This document shows, one piece after another, positions 43,549 through 53,093 of a DNA stretch of 64,000 nt. Where the stretch lies: positions 298,815 through 362,814 of the forward strand of contig NZ_CANLEA010000004.1 in NCBI RefSeq assembly GCF_947489565.1, given 5' to 3'. The notes beneath the pieces are model-generated. The model saw only the letters and a list, made by a program, of their open reading frames with translations. It was not told the DNA's origin and made no database searches. This DNA is from an uncultured Kordia sp. GTDB taxonomy: Bacteria; Bacteroidota; Bacteroidia; Flavobacteriales; Flavobacteriaceae. A program made the translations under genes and the position numbers. Every line of letters begins with the position of its first letter. Position 1 is the first letter of the stretch.

Positions 43549-43800
43549 ATGTTAACATTTTCTACATTGATTACTTTACTATTAACTATTCTTTATTCTG
43601 CGGCTTTATTCTTCTTTGGAAAAGTACTTAGTGATAGCGAACAATTAAGGAGTTTCTTGGGCGTAAAATCGAAAGGTGAAAATTCAGGTGACTTTTCGAA
43701 CACTACCGATTATGTCGAGAAAATTGGAAATATCTTGATGATTATTGCTGTTATTGGTGCTTTTTATTCAGTAATTACGACATTATTGCTTTTTGCTTAA
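43549..43800 (+). CDS. Small membrane protein
   Basis: An 83-residue protein with hydrophobic helices at about 4-25 and 60-81 and a polar loop (SKGENSGDFSNTTDY) between them. It is probably a two-helix inner-membrane protein with no recognised family. Confidence 0.6.
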   Translation: MLTFSTLITLLLTILYSAALFFFGKVLSDSEQLRSFLGVKSKGENSGDFSNTTDYVEKIGNILMIIAVIGAFYSVITTLLLFA

Positions 43801-43967
43801 TACCTTAAAGTCATACATTCCAAATATTGGTTTTTAAAAATCTGTAGATTATTCCATTAGAATCTATCTGAGTCCTTTTTATTCAAAAAACAAAAACGCT
43901 ATCGAAAATTCACTTCTATAGCGGCACGTACTAATACCTGTTTTTGCTTGATTTGGATTGCTTCTCA

Positions 43968-43998
43968 TTGTATTTACATAATCTTTGTTTTACATTTA
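43968..43998 (+). promoter_or_regulatory. Promoter of the phosphoesterase gene
   Basis: TTG (43968-43970), a 20-bp gap and TACATTTA (43991-43998). The 23-bp stretch 43978-44000 is identical to 27964-27986, upstream of the first cassette gene. Confidence 0.5.
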
Positions 43999-44034
43999 TA
44001 AACCATATTATCTAACCTTATTAATCAAGAAACC

Positions 44035-46059
44035 ATGAACAAACCCTTTGATCGTGTGATTACTGTAATGTTTGAGAATCAATACCGTAGTTATGTAATT
44101 CAAAATCCATTTCTTAAAAAATTAGCCGCTGCTGGTGCAGATATGACCAATTATTTTGGCGCTTTTCATCCGTCGCAAACAAATTACTTAGCATCTTTTG
44201 CTGGTGAAATTTGCGGAGTTACCAATGATACGCCTCCAGCTGCTCCGCTCATGCAAGAAACGTTAGTAGACATCTTAGAAGCTAAAAATGTGAGTTGGAA
44301 AGCGTATATGGAAGCATATCCTAATGAACCTTGGAATCCTGCTTGGGCAAATCCAAACTATGATGAAAAATTACAACCAGTTACACAATTTCCACCTGCT
44401 GGCGACAATGCAAATCTTTCTAGATATTTTCGTAAACACAATGCTTTTGCTTCGTTTCATAACGTACAGAAAGATGAAGATAGATGGAAAAAAATTGTCA
44501 GCGAAAATGAATTTTGGCAAGATGTAGCGAATGATGATTTACCAGAATACAGTTGGTTTACTCCCGATATTTGGAATGACGGACATTATTTATACAACAC
44601 ACATATTGACACCAATCCGCGTACGCAATTAGTACCGCAATTATCTGCTTGGTTAGAACATGTATTTTTGGGAGATATTGAAACTTCAAATCTTCAAGAT
44701 AGTGCTGCTACTGGACTTAAAAATGTTGGATTGAATCTAGATGTCGATTTATTACTGACCGATCCTGAAAAAGCTTGGGAACAATCCAACATTCCAAAAG
44801 GAACCTTGCTTGTAGTTACTTTTGATGAAGCCGATTATGACGCTGACGGTTATGATACCAATTACGATGGTCCAAATCAAATTTATACGGTATTATTGGG
44901 CGATATGATCAAACCCGGAACTTCTATTGAAACACCTTACAATCATTACAACCTCATCAGAACGGTTCAAGAAAACTTTCAATTAGATTCTTTACATAAA
45001 AACGATTACAAAGCAAACTGGTTTCGCTTTCTTTGGGATGAATCATTTGCTTGGAACGAAGCGACTGACACAAAAATTGATGCGAGTAATGAATTAGCTG
45101 TGACTAATGGTGCCGAAGGTACACATATGGTATACGCCAATGCTAATGGACAATTATATAGCAGCATTTTGCAAACCTCTGGTTGGAGTGATCCTACCAA
45201 ATTAGACATTATCACACAAGGACAAATTGCTTTGGCTTCTGTAGATTCTAAAACGTTTTTAGTGTATACAGGTATTGGCGATGAACTCATGCTTACTACT
45301 TATGATGCAGACACAAAACAATGGTCAGACACTTCATCTATAAATATAAAACCGCAAGGTAGTATTGCTTTATCATCGTATGAAGATATCGCTTCTGGCA
45401 GTAACAAATTAATGTTATGCTGGGTTTCCGATCAAGGATTCATTCAATCGATGGAAGGAGACGCTACAGGATTTTCTGGAAACACAGTCGCTGTCAATCA
45501 ACTCACAGATGGCGCCATGACCATGTATCAATTAGGAGCAACCTTATTCTTGGTGTACAAAGAAAGAAATACACGTAAAATGCGCATTACTGCCTACAAT
45601 ACGGGTCCATTCAACGCTTTTGAAGCTCAAGATTTTCAAGGAAATCCTGCGCCGCAAAACAATACAACCTTGCATCAATGGTCGGTTACTGATTTCTCTG
45701 TAGGTCACTTCTCAAAGAAAATGGCGGCTTTGGCAGATGAATATCAAAACTTAGGAAACATGGCCATGGCAACTGCTTCTGGAGAAATGCATTTAGTACA
45801 CAGAGGCGGTTATAACGATTTGCCAAATGTATATACCGAAGTATTTGGACTTACAGGAATTTACGCTGCCGAAAGTCAACTAAGCAACGGTTATGGAACC
45901 TTAGATCAAGCGGGTTGGACAAAAGAAGATGAAATGACCGATGTTGCTATTAATGTAACTGGTCCAATTTCTATGGCTTCTGATGGTAAAACACTCACGC
46001 TTGTTTGGGCTGATGCCAATACTAAAACCATTCAGTATAAGCAAGGAACGTATTCTTAA
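44035..46059 (+). CDS. Phosphoesterase/phospholipase C-family protein with C-terminal propeller-like region
   Basis: A 674-residue protein. Residues 1-330 match the bacterial phosphoesterase (acid phosphatase/phospholipase C) family: FDRVITVMFEN at the start, FHPSQTNYLASFAG near 41, YSWFTPDIWNDGH near 172, and LLVVTFDEADYD near 258. Residues 350-674 are repeats such as GTHMVYANANGQLYSSI and KTFLVYTGIGDELMLTT, which look like a beta-propeller for binding. No signal peptide is found, and the expected substrate (phospholipid, phosphate ester or inositol phosphate) is open. Confidence 0.75.
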   Translation: MNKPFDRVITVMFENQYRSYVIQNPFLKKLAAAGADMTNYFGAFHPSQTNYLASFAGEICGVTNDTPPAAPLMQETLVDILEAKNVSWKAYMEAYPNEPWNPAWANPNYDEKLQPVTQFPPAGDNANLSRYFRKHNAFASFHNVQKDEDRWKKIVSENEFWQDVANDDLPEYSWFTPDIWNDGHYLYNTHIDTNPRTQLVPQLSAWLEHVFLGDIETSNLQDSAATGLKNVGLNLDVDLLLTDPEKAWEQSNIPKGTLLVVTFDEADYDADGYDTNYDGPNQIYTVLLGDMIKPGTSIETPYNHYNLIRTVQENFQLDSLHKNDYKANWFRFLWDESFAWNEATDTKIDASNELAVTNGAEGTHMVYANANGQLYSSILQTSGWSDPTKLDIITQGQIALASVDSKTFLVYTGIGDELMLTTYDADTKQWSDTSSINIKPQGSIALSSYEDIASGSNKLMLCWVSDQGFIQSMEGDATGFSGNTVAVNQLTDGAMTMYQLGATLFLVYKERNTRKMRITAYNTGPFNAFEAQDFQGNPAPQNNTTLHQWSVTDFSVGHFSKKMAALADEYQNLGNMAMATASGEMHLVHRGGYNDLPNVYTEVFGLTGIYAAESQLSNGYGTLDQAGWTKEDEMTDVAINVTGPISMASDGKTLTLVWADANTKTIQYKQGTYS

Positions 46060-46078
46060 ATATTATAAATACGCTATT

Positions 46079-46150
46079 ATCATTTCGAGCGCAATCGAAA
46101 AACTACTAAACTTTTTGTTTTATAGAATCTCGACTGCGCTCGATTTGACA
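46079..46150. repeat. Inverted repeat (CATTTCGAGCGC type)
   Basis: ATCATTTCGAGCGCAATCGA and TCGACTGCGCTCGATTTGAC are complementary with a few mismatches around a 30-bp A+T-rich centre. The sequence resembles the GTCATTTCGAGCGCAGTCGA palindromes common in Flavobacteriia. It lies between convergent genes. Confidence 0.65.
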
Positions 46151-46219
46151 TTTTTAATAAAATGTTTAAGGTCTAGTTATCTTAAAGTAAAGTTATATCG
46201 AATTCACGTAAGTTTAGTG

Positions 46220-46257
46220 TATAAAAAAGCTTGATTAGTTTATCAAATTAAGCTTTT
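46220..46257 (-). terminator. Terminator of the T9SS protein gene
   Basis: On the minus strand AAAAGCTTAATTTG is followed by CTAATCAAGCTTTTTT; the hairpin overlaps the stop codon of the gene ending at 46248 and continues into T. Confidence 0.6.
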
Positions 46258-47111
46258 ATAATTTTTTTAGTGATTGTTCCTTTTGGCGTTTCTATCTTTA
46301 AGAAATAAATGCCTTTACTTTTGATGTTTGAAAGATCTAATTGCATTTGTTCCGCTTTTAATTCCTTAGTTAGCAATTGTTTCCCATCAATAGAAGTTAT
46401 TGTCAGCTTTCCTTTGACTGCATGCGGAAAGTTAATAAATAATAGATCGTTTACTGGATTTGGAAATATTTGGATATCATTTAAAAACTTTTCTTCTGTT
46501 GAAAGTAGAAGAACTATATTAAAATCATCTACCTGTAATGTTCCTGTCACTATTTCTCCATCAAAACTTACATTTGCATTATGTATAATTCGAATTTTTT
46601 CGACATTAGACAGGGTATCAAAGACAATACCAAACATACTAGGAACATAGTCACCTTCATCTGTTACTTCTACATCAAAGCCACCTTCTACCCAAAAAAC
46701 TACATGAGTCCAATCACTCATTGCAGGGACTTCAACGGAATTTATTGTAGCTAATTCAACATTATTGGATCCTTCAAATCCCAATCGCATATGTAACGGA
46801 AAGTTATTATCATTTTTTACATCAAAATCAAAACCTATTCCCCATGTATCATCATAAAAATTACCACCATACCCATATACAACAGCCATTTCTCCTATAG
46901 CAGTATTAGAGCCATCACAGGTTTTTAACAAATAGTATTGATTAGATTGATATGGAGTCGAATGCATTTCCTGAGAAAGCATTGTTGTAGAACCGTCTGT
47001 ATTAGTCCAATCAGAAATTCCGTCTTCGAACTCTTCTCCAATTCCACTTATTTGACCATAAAAAAATATGGGAAAGCAATATAGTATTGATACTAGTAAT
47101 TGTTTTTTCAT
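46248..47111 (-). CDS. Secreted protein with T9SS type A sorting domain
   Basis: A 287-residue protein with signal peptide MKKQLLVSILYCFPIFFYGQ. The body (about 25-205) is a lectin-like beta-sandwich guess: DWTNTDGSTTMLSQEMHSTP, GIGFDFDVKNDNNFPLHMRL, and IIHNANVSFDGEIVTGTLQV. Residues 218-287 form the sorting domain, starting IQIFPNPVNDLLFINF and ending TITKKIIKA. The next gene on the strand is a paralogue, and the last 185 bp of both are almost identical. The ligand is unknown. Confidence 0.85.
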   Translation of the reverse strand: MKKQLLVSILYCFPIFFYGQISGIGEEFEDGISDWTNTDGSTTMLSQEMHSTPYQSNQYYLLKTCDGSNTAIGEMAVVYGYGGNFYDDTWGIGFDFDVKNDNNFPLHMRLGFEGSNNVELATINSVEVPAMSDWTHVVFWVEGGFDVEVTDEGDYVPSMFGIVFDTLSNVEKIRIIHNANVSFDGEIVTGTLQVDDFNIVLLLSTEEKFLNDIQIFPNPVNDLLFINFPHAVKGKLTITSIDGKQLLTKELKAEQMQLDLSNIKSKGIYFLKIETPKGTITKKIIKA

Positions 47112-47260
47112 TGACTAAAATTTTAATAATCGATTTATACCAAATATAAGTTTTAACAACTCTATTTCAAATATCTAGAACCCTAATTCAACATATTTTT
47201 TATGCTTTTAGGTTCTTAAAAACAGTATCCAATAATATATGCTTGTATATGAATATCAGA

Positions 47261-48139
47261 TTAAGCTTTTATAATTTTTTTAGTGATCGTTCCTTTTGGC
47301 GTTTCTATCTTTAAGAAATAAATGCCTTTACTTTTGATGTTTGAAAGATCTAATTGCATTTGTTCCGCTTTTAATTCCTGAGTTAGCAATTGTTTCCCAT
47401 CGATAGAAGTTATTGTCAGCTTTCCTTTGACTGCATGCGGAAAGTTAATAAATAATTGATCTGCTACCGGATTTGGATATATTTTGATCTCACTTAAAAA
47501 GTTCTCTTTTACAGATAGTGGAATAAAGGTAAAAAGAGAATCCATTTGTAAAGTTCCTGTAACAATTTCGCCATCAAAACTTAACGCTTGATTGTGGATT
47601 ACTCGAAATTCAGCTACATTTCCTAATGTATGCTGTACAATTGGCACGCCTACATTTGGGTCATAATTTCCAGAAGAAACTACATGAAAATTATCATATA
47701 TCCCTGGATATAATCCTCCACCTGTAGAAGTACTATTTAAGTCGACCCAATCAGAAAAAGCAGGAACAACTACAGGTTCTAAGGTAATAATTTCAGCATC
47801 ATTGGCTCCTTTAAATCCAAATCTGATGTACAATGGAAAACTATTTTCATTTTTGATGGTAAAAAAGATGTCCATTCCATATTCGCCGTTAAAAGCGCTT
47901 TCATTTGCTGCGGGGATTACTTTGAAAGCCATTTCTCCCACAGCAGTATTGGTTCCATCACATACTTTTTGTATGTATCCATCATCTATATTTGGATGCA
48001 TTTCATAGGTCAGCATGGTTGTAGAACCGTCTGTATTTGTCCAATTGTAAAATGTATTATCCCCAAAAAAAGCGTCAATTTGCGCGTTTAGTAATATTGG
48101 TATTAAAAATAAGATTGTGTAAAGTAGTTGTTTTTTCAT
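47261..48139 (-). CDS. Secreted protein with T9SS sorting domain, paralogue of the neighbour
   Basis: A 292-residue protein with signal MKKQLLYTILFLIPILLNAQ. The body shares the motifs NWTNTDGSTTMLTYEMHPN, FFTIKNENSFPLYIRFGFKG and VIHNQALSFDGEIVTGTLQM with the gene at 46248 but is clearly diverged, while the sorting domain from INFPHAVKGKLTIT to the end is nearly identical at DNA level. The two genes are separated by about 150 bp and probably arose by tandem duplication followed by exchange of the 3' ends. Confidence 0.85.
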   Translation of the reverse strand: MKKQLLYTILFLIPILLNAQIDAFFGDNTFYNWTNTDGSTTMLTYEMHPNIDDGYIQKVCDGTNTAVGEMAFKVIPAANESAFNGEYGMDIFFTIKNENSFPLYIRFGFKGANDAEIITLEPVVVPAFSDWVDLNSTSTGGGLYPGIYDNFHVVSSGNYDPNVGVPIVQHTLGNVAEFRVIHNQALSFDGEIVTGTLQMDSLFTFIPLSVKENFLSEIKIYPNPVADQLFINFPHAVKGKLTITSIDGKQLLTQELKAEQMQLDLSNIKSKGIYFLKIETPKGTITKKIIKA

Positions 48140-48514
48140 AGCATGATGTGTTTTTAATTACTCAGCCAAATATATTTTATTACAATTAATATACTAATTT
48201 ATAATACATCAAATTGCTTTAAATTCATAAATTTAAACAAATTAAACCGCGTTTTACACACTATGAATCAGTCACATAAACGTATAAACGATATATCTAC
48301 ACAAGTTGACAAGCAATAAAATCAAGATCGAAATTATAAGTTTCAATGATACTGTGCCTTTTCAAAACTTACATTGTAATTATAGAATCTTTATTCTAAA
48401 TTTACAGTACACATACCATGAGCAAGCGAAAAATTACGTGAGCCAAATTGACAAATTTTTGAACCAATTATACAAGAAAAAAAGGCTTACAAAATCTATT
48501 TTTCACAAAAAAAG
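48140..48514. other. 375-bp divergent intergenic region
   Basis: It lies between the T9SS gene (minus strand) and the AraC gene (plus strand). The only feature I support is the promoter at 48374-48404. A short frame at 48306-48518 overlaps the AraC start and has no protein-like features. Confidence 0.5.
48374..48404 (+). promoter_or_regulatory. Promoter of the AraC gene
   Basis: TTG (48374-48376), a 20-bp gap and TAAATTTA (48397-48404), close to TTTG-N19-TAnnTTTG. Confidence 0.4.
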
Positions 48515-49372
48515 ATGATAGAAGACTATAAAACCATCGATTTATTTGGCAAACTGCTTTTTGAAACCATTATTCTTACGCCTCCATTTAAGAAGCCTAA
48601 TTTGATGCCAAATGAAGCGTGTTTTTTATATATTTTAAAAGGGGAATATGATTCTATTTCAGAAGTAGATCGCCTAAAAATTGAAGCAGAAGAATCGTTA
48701 TTGATGAAGTGTGGTAATTATACTTGCAATATGCTTCCTTCCAAAACTTCTAATACCTATCAAGCTTTAGCTGTGCATTTTTATCCAGATATTCTATTAA
48801 AAATCTACGAAAATAAACTTCCAAATTTTCTTTTAGAACAACAACCTTTAGAGATCGGAATGTCTAAACTAAATAGTGATGTTTTAATTCGAAAATATAT
48901 TGAAGGCATCTTGTTTTATTTTGAGAATCCGGAATTGGTTTCTGAAGAACTCTTAATTTTAAAGTTGAAAGAGATTATTCTTCTTCTCAATCAGACTAAA
49001 AACGCACCAGCCATACGCGCCATTCTATCAAACTTATTCCATCCAACTTCCTATTCATTCAGAGAAATTATAAAGGCGCATTATTATTCCAATATTTCTT
49101 TGGAAGAGCTCGCTACTTTAAACAATCAAAGCTTATCAACTTTCAAAAGAGAGTTTAAAAAAAATTACAATACTTCTCCAGCGGCTTATTTGAGAGACAA
49201 GAAATTAGAGAAGTCTGAAAAATTACTAGTTTCAACCGATTTAAGAGCTACTGACATCGCTTATGAATGTGGTTTTAATGATGTTTCTCATTTTTCTAAA
49301 ACCTTCAAATCTAAATTTGGGGTTTCGCCAACGCTTTATAAAATGAACCATTTTCACAAATCATTGAACTAA
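48515..49372 (+). CDS. AraC-family transcriptional regulator
   Basis: A 285-residue regulator. The N-terminal cupin-like sensor (NEACFLYILKGEYDSISEVD, then VHFYPDILLKIYENK) is followed by a C-terminal double HTH, NISLEELATLNNQSLSTFKR and LRATDIAYECGFNDVSHFSK with FKSKFGVSPTLYK. It faces the SDR operon 68 bp downstream, whose upstream region carries AGTTTCCAT and AGTTTTCAT as possible half-sites. Confidence 0.88.
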   Translation: MIEDYKTIDLFGKLLFETIILTPPFKKPNLMPNEACFLYILKGEYDSISEVDRLKIEAEESLLMKCGNYTCNMLPSKTSNTYQALAVHFYPDILLKIYENKLPNFLLEQQPLEIGMSKLNSDVLIRKYIEGILFYFENPELVSEELLILKLKEIILLLNQTKNAPAIRAILSNLFHPTSYSFREIIKAHYYSNISLEELATLNNQSLSTFKREFKKNYNTSPAAYLRDKKLEKSEKLLVSTDLRATDIAYECGFNDVSHFSKTFKSKFGVSPTLYKMNHFHKSLN

Positions 49373-49440
49373 TTGTAACACAGTTTCCATAGGCTAGTTT
49401 TCATCTTTGCATCATTCATTAACGATCAAAATAAAAAAAG

Positions 49441-50310
49441 ATGAAAAAAGTATTAATTACAGGAGCCAGTAATGGTTTCGGATATTTGTCTGCCTTAACA
49501 TTGGCAAGAAATGGTTACAAAGTTTGGGCAACAATGCGAGATTCCCACGGCAGAAACAAAAGTAAAAAAGAAGCACTTGAAGAAATTGCAAGAAAAGAGA
49601 ATATTCATATCTCAATTGCCGAACTAGATGTGACTAGTGATGTTTCCGTAAATCTCTTAGCAGAAAAAATTATGGCAACAGATGGAAGTCTTGATGTTTT
49701 GGTAAATAATGCAGGAGTTATGTACGTTGGCATTACAGAAGCCTATAGTTTGGAGCAAGTACAGGAACAATTTGACACGAACTTTTTTGGAATCATAAGA
49801 ACATCAAAAGCATTGCTGCCTTTGTTAAAAAAATCATCTGATGGACTCATCATCAATATCTCATCTCTAGCAGGACGATTGGTTTTTCCTTATTTCGGAA
49901 TTTATTGTGCCAGCAAATTTGCTTTAGAAGCCTACTCAGAAGCACTTGCTTATGAACTAAAACCCATAGGTGTCAATGTCTCCATTATTGAACCAGGTCC
50001 GTATCCATCAGGATTATTATACAGTGGTCCAAAAGAAGATGATCAAGCAGTACTTAACAGTTATGGAGAAATGCAAAATACTCCAGCAGCAATGCTTCAA
50101 AATTTTGAGCAGTTTTACAAAAGTGACGCAGCACCAAATCCGCAAGAAATTCCTGATGCCATTTTGCAGGTTATTGAAACTCCAAAAAACAGCAGACCAA
50201 TACGACAAGCTGTTGGTATTGATTATAATACCAATGAGTTGAATAGTAAAACTACGCCTATTCAGGAGCGTTTACTAAAAGATGCTTTACAAATGGAACA
50301 CTTAATTTAA
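49441..50310 (+). CDS. Short-chain dehydrogenase/reductase
   Basis: A 289-residue classical SDR. The cofactor motif TGASNGFG is at 6-13, NNAGVMYVG at about 89, the catalytic Ser in NISSLAG near 141, and the Tyr155/Lys159 pair in IYCASKFAL. Retinol- or ketone-type substrates cannot be told apart. It is co-oriented with the exported double-domain protein 11 bp downstream and probably under the AraC regulator upstream. Confidence 0.9.
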   Translation: MKKVLITGASNGFGYLSALTLARNGYKVWATMRDSHGRNKSKKEALEEIARKENIHISIAELDVTSDVSVNLLAEKIMATDGSLDVLVNNAGVMYVGITEAYSLEQVQEQFDTNFFGIIRTSKALLPLLKKSSDGLIINISSLAGRLVFPYFGIYCASKFALEAYSEALAYELKPIGVNVSIIEPGPYPSGLLYSGPKEDDQAVLNSYGEMQNTPAAMLQNFEQFYKSDAAPNPQEIPDAILQVIETPKNSRPIRQAVGIDYNTNELNSKTTPIQERLLKDALQMEHLI

Positions 50311-50320
50311 ATCACGAAAC

Positions 50321-51073
50321 ATGAACTATCTAAAAACACTCGCAAGTATTGCGTTAGGCGTATTTCTACTATGTTCCAGCAACTTAGTGGCGCAAAATTC
50401 AACTAAAAACACACAAAAAATGAAAACAGAAAATGAAGAAATTGTAAATGTTGCCTTGATATATTTAAAAAAAGGGGAAGAGAAACGCTTTGCAACCTAC
50501 AAAAAGAAAGGCGGCGCAATTTTAGAAAAGTACGGAGGAAAAATAGAACGAATTGTAAAACCTACCATGCTGGCGAAAGGAGAAATAGAACTGCCTGATG
50601 AAATCCATTTTGCTACGTATCCTAATATGGAAACTTTTCATAAATTTAATAATGATCCCGAATTTATAAAGGTGAGAAATGCCTATGCTGTTCCTGCATT
50701 GAGAGACATTTCAATTTTTACCTGTAAGAACACAGACTTTCAATTTAAAAAAGAACATGGTGACGCCACAAAAATCTATGGCATAGCGCTCATTTATTTT
50801 AATGAAGGTGAAAAGTATAAAAAGCTCTTTGAGGAATACCATGATAAAGCTTGCGCGATTATGCCTGAATTCGGAACGCATTTTGAACGATTTATAGCGC
50901 CTTTCCAATCTAAAGGAAGTATACAACAACCTGATGAAATTCACCGTTTTTACTTTGATGATATGGAAGGTTTACAGCAAATGGGAACCGATGCGCGAAT
51001 GCAAGCGTTATTCCCAAAAAGAGATGCTTCTCTGAAGAATTTATATTTCTTTATTGGCGAAGCTCGTTTATAA
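50321..51073 (+). CDS. Exported protein with two dimeric alpha/beta-barrel-like domains
   Basis: A 250-residue protein with signal peptide ending LLCSSNLVAQ (about 25). It consists of two similar halves: VNVALIYLKKGEEKRFATYK with PDEIHFATYPNMETF, and IYGIALIYFNEGEKYKKLFE with PDEIHRFYFDDMEGLQQM. Each resembles the DUF1330/ABM ferredoxin-like fold, so the two halves would form an internal pseudo-dimer. It ends the SDR operon. Function unknown. Confidence 0.7.
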   Translation: MNYLKTLASIALGVFLLCSSNLVAQNSTKNTQKMKTENEEIVNVALIYLKKGEEKRFATYKKKGGAILEKYGGKIERIVKPTMLAKGEIELPDEIHFATYPNMETFHKFNNDPEFIKVRNAYAVPALRDISIFTCKNTDFQFKKEHGDATKIYGIALIYFNEGEKYKKLFEEYHDKACAIMPEFGTHFERFIAPFQSKGSIQQPDEIHRFYFDDMEGLQQMGTDARMQALFPKRDASLKNLYFFIGEARL

Positions 51074-51087
51074 AGACATCATAAAAT

Positions 51088-51122
51088 AAAGGCTTGATTT
51101 TAAACAACAAATCAAGTCTTTA
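51088..51122. terminator. Bidirectional terminator between convergent genes
   Basis: AAAGGCTTGATTT pairs with AAATCAAGTCTTT (one mismatch). It lies between the exported-protein gene and the end of the T9SS gene on the other strand and overlaps the latter's stop. Confidence 0.65.
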
Positions 51123-52623
51123 TGATTTTTTTTGTGATAGTTCCTTTAGCGGTTTCAACTTTCAGAAAATATACACCTTTTGTTTTGATTTTTGATACAT
51201 CTAATTGAATCTGTTTGGATGAAAAATCTCCTTGTAATATTTGTTGCCCTTGAAGAGATGTAATGCTCCAAGTGCCTTTCGCTATTTTTTTTAATTTTAT
51301 TGAAAGTGTATTCGCAAAAGGATTCGGATATAACTCCAATTGTAAACTTACTGCTTCTTTTATTGATAAACTCGGATTTTCAAACACCTGAACTCTTCCT
51401 TCTGTTTCACCATACGGAAATGCCAACGCTAGTCGTCCAGTTTCAGAAAACTCTATAAACGAATTGTAGGGTTGATAAAATAAATTATTCCAAGGTAAGG
51501 TAGTATCTCCTAAGATAATTGGAGTATCAACTAAAGTCCAAACATCATCAATTAATCTATATACTTTTACACTATAATTGCCTTCCGCATCTGCTCCAGC
51601 TGCACCTATCGCAAGAACATTCCCTGTACTATTTAAAGTTACATCTCGTCCAATTTCGTGTCCCGTAGTTTCTCCGTAAATAGTATTTCCTAGTTGTGAC
51701 CAACTCGCGTCAGAAGCATTTTGTTGAAATACTTTTACTATTCCTACATCTGTTATATCTGTATCATCGCCTACAGCTCCAATTGCGATTCGAGTAGCGG
51801 CAGCATTAAAACTAACTGCGGAGCCAAAATTACGTCCAAAATTAGCAGAACTATCGTTTAAATTAGTACTCGTAGAAACCCAAGTATTTCCTTGCCATTC
51901 ATATACTCTTGCAGATCCAAATTCGTAGGCTATTGGTGGCATATCTGATGAGTGAATAGTAGGCGAGTTAGGATCACCTATTGCTATTTTAGAACCATCT
52001 GCGTTCATTGCCATATTAACACCTCTATCTCCATATATGTTATAGCCAATTATAAATGAATCTCCCATCAACGTCCATTCATCTCCAATAAGTTCATAAA
52101 CTTCTAAAACCCCTGGTCTCCATACATCCAAATTTCCAACATCTGCAGCTGCAACCATAATTCGAGCGCCATCATCACTTATTTTTGCATCACCTGAATA
52201 ATTTTCTATGATCAAATTCATATAATCGCCACAAATATGTGTATTCCCCAACTGTTCCCAATCTGTTCCATTAAAACTATATGTTAAAAAACACAAACCA
52301 TAAGAATCAGGATTTCCACCAACTCCAGAGACCACCAAACGATCTCCATCATAATCCAAATCTACTGGATTATTAAATCCCATCGTTAATGGTCCAATAG
52401 GGTTTCCAAGCGCTTGCCAACTTGTTCCTTGCAATTCATATACATTTACATAACCATTATTATCCTTGTCAATAGTAGCTATTCGCAATCCGTCTCCGCT
52501 TATAGAGACTGAATTCCCAAATAACAATCGAGCTCCTGTCAATGTTTGTCCTATTTGATTCCATTGGGAAAAAGCAAGATTAAGATTTAAGAGTAAGATA
52601 CTATATAAAAGTAGTTTTTTCAT
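51112..52623 (-). CDS. Secreted FG-GAP-like repeat protein with T9SS sorting domain
   Basis: A 503-residue protein with signal MKKLLLYSILLLNLNLAFSQ, starting at 52623; three extra residues would precede the signal at 52632. The repeats include SGDGLRIATIDKDNNGYVNV, SDDGARIMVAAADVG, NADGSKIAIGDPNS and NSTGNVLAIGAAGADAEGNY, consistent with a beta-propeller. The sorting domain begins LELYPNPFANTLSIKLKK near residue 432 and ends TITKKIIKT. It is a paralogue of 10616-12082 and shares the ending of the twin genes at 46248 and 47261. Confidence 0.85.
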   Translation of the reverse strand: MKKLLLYSILLLNLNLAFSQWNQIGQTLTGARLLFGNSVSISGDGLRIATIDKDNNGYVNVYELQGTSWQALGNPIGPLTMGFNNPVDLDYDGDRLVVSGVGGNPDSYGLCFLTYSFNGTDWEQLGNTHICGDYMNLIIENYSGDAKISDDGARIMVAAADVGNLDVWRPGVLEVYELIGDEWTLMGDSFIIGYNIYGDRGVNMAMNADGSKIAIGDPNSPTIHSSDMPPIAYEFGSARVYEWQGNTWVSTSTNLNDSSANFGRNFGSAVSFNAAATRIAIGAVGDDTDITDVGIVKVFQQNASDASWSQLGNTIYGETTGHEIGRDVTLNSTGNVLAIGAAGADAEGNYSVKVYRLIDDVWTLVDTPIILGDTTLPWNNLFYQPYNSFIEFSETGRLALAFPYGETEGRVQVFENPSLSIKEAVSLQLELYPNPFANTLSIKLKKIAKGTWSITSLQGQQILQGDFSSKQIQLDVSKIKTKGVYFLKVETAKGTITKKIIKT

Positions 52624-52736
52624 TGGTTGCAAACTGTAATAATCGATTTATTCCAAATATAAGCAGGAACATCACTGTTTCAAGTGTTTAAAACCCTAAT
52701 TCAATATATTTTTTATGCTTTTAGGGTACAAAAAAA

Positions 52737-53093
52737 TCATATAAACGTATATGCCCAATACAGCAATGGTGCTTGAATTGGCAAACGAATCAGTGTTTGA
52801 ATGACGAATTTTCCTTTGCGTTTTGCTTTTTGATAATGATACACATTTGCAGGAAAAATAACGATCAATAACATCATAATTCCAATGGCTGCATACATCC
52901 GTGTAGTTTCAAACAATACGCCAATTCCAAGTATAATTTCTATGATACCAACAACAATATTAACGATTGCGGGTTTTGGAACCCATTTTGGCGTAATACT
53001 CAAAAAGATTTTCGGTTTCCAAAAATGACAAATACCTGCAAAAATATACATCCCTGCCATGACATATAACGAAATAAGCGCTGAAGTAGACAT
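52737..53093 (-). CDS. DoxX-like membrane protein
   Basis: A 118-residue protein with four hydrophobic helices (about 5-24, 44-60, 67-80, 100-116) and the pattern YIFAGICHFWKPKIFLSI with VVGIIEIILGIGVLFE, typical of the DoxX/MauE-like family of Bacteroidota. It is an inner-membrane protein of uncertain function. Its promoter region faces the gene at 53270. Confidence 0.75.
   Translation of the reverse strand: MSTSALISLYVMAGMYIFAGICHFWKPKIFLSITPKWVPKPAIVNIVVGIIEIILGIGVLFETTRMYAAIGIMMLLIVIFPANVYHYQKAKRKGKFVIQTLIRLPIQAPLLYWAYTFI

Noticed and set aside
48306..48518. 70-codon frame with a TTG start upstream of the AraC gene
   Set aside because: It overlaps the AraC start and contains that gene's promoter; composition is random.
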